This document shows, piece by piece, positions 14,118 to 17,672 of a DNA stretch of 17,672 nucleotides. The stretch covers positions 1 through 17,672 of the forward strand of contig CAAGIZ010000243.1 in NCBI GenBank assembly GCA_900770075.1, read 5' to 3'. A program made the position numbers and the translations under genes. Every line of letters begins with the position of its first letter. Positions within the stretch are counted from its first letter, which is position 1. The DNA is from Spirochaetia bacterium. GTDB taxonomy: Bacteria > Spirochaetota > Spirochaetia > Treponematales > Treponemataceae. The notes under the pieces were generated by a model that saw nothing but the letters and a program-made list of their open reading frames with translations, had not been told where the DNA came from and made no database searches.

Positions 14118-16526
14118 ATGCGTGCATATTCTTTACTGATTGGATTTACTTTTCTGTTTTCTTCCTGTGTGGCATCCTCACAGTCATCAAAAGACATCTA
14201 TAAAATGCCAGAAACCTCAGCCCAAACCGTAGAAACCGTAAAGGCCGGGGGAGTCATTGCCGGAGCGGCAAGCGGCCTTTACCGCCTTACTTCCACAAAC
14301 ACCGCCGTTCCCCTCTGGTCAGAAGGCAAGGTCTTGAAAATTCTCCGCACCTGCCCGGAAACCCCGGAAGACGCTTCCTCAGAAAATTCTCAGCAGAGGT
14401 GGTACTTTCTTACCAGCTGCGGAATTTTAACTTCCACAGACCTCCAGAATTTTGAATACCGCAACAACGGACTTCCCTTTTTAAAAATGAAGGAAATAAA
14501 TGCCGGTGCAATTTCTTTTTCAGACAAACCGGCTCAACTGAAAGATTTGGAAATTCACCCGGAAAACCCTCAGATTCTCGTTACTGCAACAAAAGACCGG
14601 GTTTACATAACTTACGACGGCGGACTCAACTGGCAGAGCCTGGGTTCAATGAGCAGCGCAACTTCCGGCATAAAGGCAGTTGCCGTCTGTACAATAGAAG
14701 GAGAACTTACCGTTTTTGAATCCCATCCGATTTTCGGTTTTTCGTATATTCAGCCCAAGACCCAAAAACCTGTCTGGAAAGACTGCAACGGCGGTTTTGA
14801 AAATATGAAGGGTCAGTCCTACCCCGACGAAATTGCCGACATCTGTCCTGTAATCACCGAAAACCCCGACGGAACCAAAGCCACAGAAATTTACGTAAGC
14901 CAGACCTTCCTTCCAAGGCTTTACCGCTTTAACTGGCAGACAAAGAGGGCAGAACTCCTGTATTCAGGAAAGGAGCCTGCCGACACCATCGACGGTCTTT
15001 TCTGGGACGGAAACGAGCTTTTGTACACCCGCCCCGGCGAAATTGCCTCCTACGACCCTCAGACAAAAAGCCTGGGAGCAATTCCGCAGACCTACTACAC
15101 CTGGAAAAAGACATTTTCTTCCCTTGCGCCTAACGACACCCTCTATTCAGCCTGGATTTCCGACGAAAAAAATCTTGCCGACGGAATTTCCCTCAGCGAA
15201 CTGTGGCTTTTGCGCCCGGAACTTTGCACCAACCAGTACGCAAAAAACGCCCTTAACCGCCGTTCGGTTTACTGTCCGGCAAACCACGTTACGACCCAGG
15301 AAGGAATCGAAAAATACAAAAAAATCATCCTCAGCAACAAACTGAACAGCCTTGTAATCGACATGAAGGACGACTACGGACTTCTCCGCTACGATGCAAA
15401 AGACCCTGTGGTAACGGAAAAAGGCTATATTTCCCGGTATCACATAGATCTGGAACACTTCGTTTCCGAGATGAAAAAAGACGGAATCTACCTTATAGCC
15501 AGAATCGTCGTCTTTAAGGACAAAAACCTGAGCCAGTACGCCGGGGGCAAATACGCAGTCTGGGACAGAGTCCTCAACAAACCATGGGTGGGCACCAAAG
15601 GAATGGAAGACGTTACCGACGAAGAAGGCAACGTTACCGGTCAGAAGATGACCTATTACGACGAAAACTGGGTAGACCCTTATTCCCCGGAAGTCTGGGA
15701 ATACAACGTGCGCATCGCTCAGGAGCTGATTGCAGGGGGCTTTGACGAAATTCAGTTCGACTACATACGCTTCCCGACGGACGGACGCAACATGGCAAAT
15801 GCGCAGTTCCGCTGGAAGGAACAGGGCATGGACAAGGAATCGGCTCTTTTGTCTTACCTTGCCTACGCCCGCAAAAACATAGACGCACCCATCGGAATCG
15901 ACATCTACGGGGCAAACGGCTGGTACCGCTCTGGCACAAGAACCGGTCAGGACGTGGAACAGCTTTCAGAATACGTGGACATAATCTGTCCTATGTTCTA
16001 TCCGAGCCACTTTGAACAGAATTTTCTTGACTATGCGCCTTATTCCGAACGGCCTTACAGAATTTACTACTACGGAACCTACAGAAACACGGTCATCGGC
16101 AGAAACAGAATCATAATCCGCCCGTGGGTTCAGGCTTTCTATCTGAACGTGCGCTACGACCGGCAGTGGTACGGTCAGGAATACGTTCAGAAACAGATTT
16201 TCGGTGTGCGGGACAGCGTAGACCGGGGCTATATGTACTGGAACAACATCGGCCGTTACGATGACATTCTCCCGGATGTAGGAAATTCAGCCTATACCGG
16301 GGAGGCAGTTGAGGCAGAAAGCCGGTTCAGAAAACCTGCCCTGGGCAGCGGAAACCTTATGTACCCTCAGACTGTGGAAACCATCGAAAATCTGGAAAAA
16401 ATGCCGGAGGCAGCCTCCGCCGCAGAGTTTTCAGAAAACAGGCAGAAAAACACTGGAGGCTTTCCTTCAATAAGCGACATAAAAAAACTCTGGCAGGTAT
16501 ACGAAAGTGACAAACGCGAGATATAA
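14118..16526 (+). CDS. Lipoprotein with BNR/propeller-like N-terminus and DUF4015 putative glycosyl hydrolase domain
   Basis: The product is 802 residues. The signal peptide MRAYSLLIGFTFLFSS-C17 ends in a loose, spirochaete-type lipobox (FSSC), so the protein is probably lipidated. Residues about 40-370 look propeller-like, with a BNR/Asp-box-type strand at 162-173 (VYITYDGGLNWQ). Residues about 385-725 match the DUF4015 putative glycosyl hydrolase barrel: VIDMKDDYG at 413-421, GFDEIQFDYIRFPTDG around 541-556, IGIDIYGANGW at 592-602, IICPMFYPSH at 622-631 and IIIRPWVQAFY at 665-675. Candidate catalytic acids are D543, E544, D548 and D595, but the family's mechanism is not settled to my knowledge. 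The start has no clear SD; ATG 14118 is chosen because it directly begins the signal peptide. It shares 20 bases with mnmE downstream, so the two are likely co-transcribed. Cleavage or binding of a surface or environmental glycan is the probable role. Confidence 0.85.
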   Translation: MRAYSLLIGFTFLFSSCVASSQSSKDIYKMPETSAQTVETVKAGGVIAGAASGLYRLTSTNTAVPLWSEGKVLKILRTCPETPEDASSENSQQRWYFLTSCGILTSTDLQNFEYRNNGLPFLKMKEINAGAISFSDKPAQLKDLEIHPENPQILVTATKDRVYITYDGGLNWQSLGSMSSATSGIKAVAVCTIEGELTVFESHPIFGFSYIQPKTQKPVWKDCNGGFENMKGQSYPDEIADICPVITENPDGTKATEIYVSQTFLPRLYRFNWQTKRAELLYSGKEPADTIDGLFWDGNELLYTRPGEIASYDPQTKSLGAIPQTYYTWKKTFSSLAPNDTLYSAWISDEKNLADGISLSELWLLRPELCTNQYAKNALNRRSVYCPANHVTTQEGIEKYKKIILSNKLNSLVIDMKDDYGLLRYDAKDPVVTEKGYISRYHIDLEHFVSEMKKDGIYLIARIVVFKDKNLSQYAGGKYAVWDRVLNKPWVGTKGMEDVTDEEGNVTGQKMTYYDENWVDPYSPEVWEYNVRIAQELIAGGFDEIQFDYIRFPTDGRNMANAQFRWKEQGMDKESALLSYLAYARKNIDAPIGIDIYGANGWYRSGTRTGQDVEQLSEYVDIICPMFYPSHFEQNFLDYAPYSERPYRIYYYGTYRNTVIGRNRIIIRPWVQAFYLNVRYDRQWYGQEYVQKQIFGVRDSVDRGYMYWNNIGRYDDILPDVGNSAYTGEAVEAESRFRKPALGSGNLMYPQTVETIENLEKMPEAASAAEFSENRQKNTGGFPSISDIKKLWQVYESDKREI

Positions 16527-17672
16527 CTTAGACGAACCTGTTGCAGCCGTTGCAACTGCCCTCTCTCCTTCAGCTCTGGGAATTGTCCGGGCAAGCGGAA
16601 ACGGCTGCATCGAAAAAGTTGCAGAAATCTTTTCCCGCCCGAAAGCCCTTAAAGAAGCAGCCGGAAACACCATCGTCTACGGCTGGATTTTGGACAAAAA
16701 CCGGGGAACAAAAATCGACGAAGTTCTGGTTTCTGTTTTCCGCGGACCAAAAAGCTTTACCGGCGAAGACATGTGCGAAATTTCCTGCCATGGAGGCGTT
16801 TCCGTCGTGACGGGAGTTTTCGAGGCCCTCCTTCAAAACGGTTTCAGGCAGGCAGAAAGGGGCGAATTCACCTTCCGGGCCTACATAAACGGCAAGGCGG
16901 ATTTGACCAGGGCAGAAGCGGTGCAGGAAATAATCGGCTCAAAGACAGCAGACAGCCGCTCCCATGCCGCAGACAGGCTCAGCGGTTCACTTTTTGAAGA
17001 AATTGATTCCATAAAAACCCTTGTAACCGATACCCTTGCTGCAATAGAAGTGGACATCGAATACCCGGAAGACGAAGAAACCATAGCAGACAGTTTTGAC
17101 CCTGCCATGCTGGAAAATGCCCGGAACAGGCTTTCCGAACTTGTGTCTTCATGGAAAAGCGAAAAAATATATCAGGACGGAGCAAAAATCGTCCTTGCAG
17201 GAAAGACCAACGCCGGAAAATCATCCCTTTTTAATGCCCTGTTGAAGGAAGACCGCTCCATAGTAAGCGACATAGAAGGCACCACAAGAGACTGGATAGA
17301 AAGCTGGGTAAGTTTTGACGGAATTCCCGCAAGGCTTTTCGACACTGCCGGACTCAGAAAAACTGATGATATAATAGAAGCAAAAGGTGTTGAACTGACG
17401 GAAGACCTGGCTTCCCAGGCGGATTTAATTCTTTATCTTATTGACTTGACCAGAGGCGTTTCTGCTGATGACAGGGACTTTCTGCGGAAAAATAAGGAAA
17501 TTCCTGTGGTTGTGGTATTCAACAAGGCAGACCTTTCTTCCGAAAATCCAGACCTTTCTCTTCTGGAGTTGAAAAATTCTGTAAAAATCTCTGCAAAAAA
17601 GGGAAACGGCATAGGGGAACTGGCTGCCCTTGTGCGGAAAATTCTTCTGGGGAACAGCACTCCGGGAGCGGA
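16507..17672 (+). CDS. mnmE: tRNA modification GTPase MnmE (TrmE), 3' end beyond the window
   Basis: MnmE acts with MnmG to place the (carboxymethyl)aminomethyl group on U34 of certain tRNAs, in the cytoplasm. The frame is open from GTG 16507 to the window edge (388 codons); the usual length is about 450-460, so the C-terminal part with the conserved CxGK motif is missing here. The N-terminal folate-binding domain reads YNLDEPVAAVATALSPSALGIVRASG, then SFTGEDMCEISCHGG and ERGEFTFRAYINGKADLTRAEAV. GTPase motifs follow: G1 GKTNAGKSS at 232-240, G2 GTTRD at 258-262, G3 DTAG at 279-282, G4 NKAD at 339-342, and SAKKGNG. GTG is chosen because it directly precedes the conserved start and has AGG nine bases upstream. 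It overlaps the hydrolase gene by 20 bases in another frame. The usual Pro of GxPNxGKS is Thr here (T234). Confidence 0.95.
   Translation, partial: MTNARYNLDEPVAAVATALSPSALGIVRASGNGCIEKVAEIFSRPKALKEAAGNTIVYGWILDKNRGTKIDEVLVSVFRGPKSFTGEDMCEISCHGGVSVVTGVFEALLQNGFRQAERGEFTFRAYINGKADLTRAEAVQEIIGSKTADSRSHAADRLSGSLFEEIDSIKTLVTDTLAAIEVDIEYPEDEETIADSFDPAMLENARNRLSELVSSWKSEKIYQDGAKIVLAGKTNAGKSSLFNALLKEDRSIVSDIEGTTRDWIESWVSFDGIPARLFDTAGLRKTDDIIEAKGVELTEDLASQADLILYLIDLTRGVSADDRDFLRKNKEIPVVVVFNKADLSSENPDLSLLELKNSVKISAKKGNGIGELAALVRKILLGNSTPGA

Noticed and set aside
13694..14203. Plus-strand frame of 169 codons across the intergenic region
   Set aside because: It covers hairpin repeats and the hydrolase promoter and signal peptide in another frame. 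Its text is Arg/Pro-rich with no domain pattern.

Overview
The window looks like chromosomal DNA of a spirochaete, most likely a host- or gut-associated Treponema. This is inferred from protein style, not from a marker gene. The signs are loose spirochaete-type lipoboxes, two large surface lipoproteins, a DUF4015-type putative glycosyl hydrolase next to mnmE, and GC-rich repeats in the intergenic spaces. Base composition is near 50% GC over most of the window. It falls to about 35-42% in one module of the largest gene (hand counts of sampled lines).

Layout. Bases 1-257 hold a GC-rich dispersed repeat, then a T-rich stretch with a plausible promoter. Bases 258-1547 (+) encode a membrane-anchored solute-binding-like protein with no permease genes in view. 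Bases 1548-1786 lie between convergent genes and hold a T8G8 tract, two strong hairpin terminators and further repeat copies. Bases 1787-13648 (-) are a single uninterrupted gene for a lipoprotein of about 3953 residues. It has a signal peptide, some 20 Ig-like modules joined by DNTAP-type linkers, and a C-terminal module of about 630 residues that resembles a TIG domain followed by a beta-propeller. Bases 13649-14117 form the divergent promoter region and are crowded with hairpin-forming repeats, including a tandem pair of two-hairpin units. Bases 14118-16526 (+) encode a second lipoprotein, with a BNR/propeller-like N-terminal part and a DUF4015 putative glycosyl hydrolase barrel. From 16507 to the window edge (+) lies mnmE (tRNA modification GTPase). 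It starts at GTG, overlaps the previous gene by 20 bases and is cut off by the window.

How the parts may fit together. The giant Ig-like lipoprotein and the hydrolase lipoprotein are divergently transcribed from one repeat-rich spacer. Both would be exported, and both pair a propeller-like module with another module, so they could take part in the same surface or glycan-facing function. That link is inference from layout only. mnmE is a housekeeping gene probably co-transcribed with the hydrolase. The strongest points for follow-up are the compositional break at the C-terminal module of the giant protein and the structured repeats between the divergent lipoprotein genes. I saw no CRISPR array, transposase, rRNA or tRNA gene.
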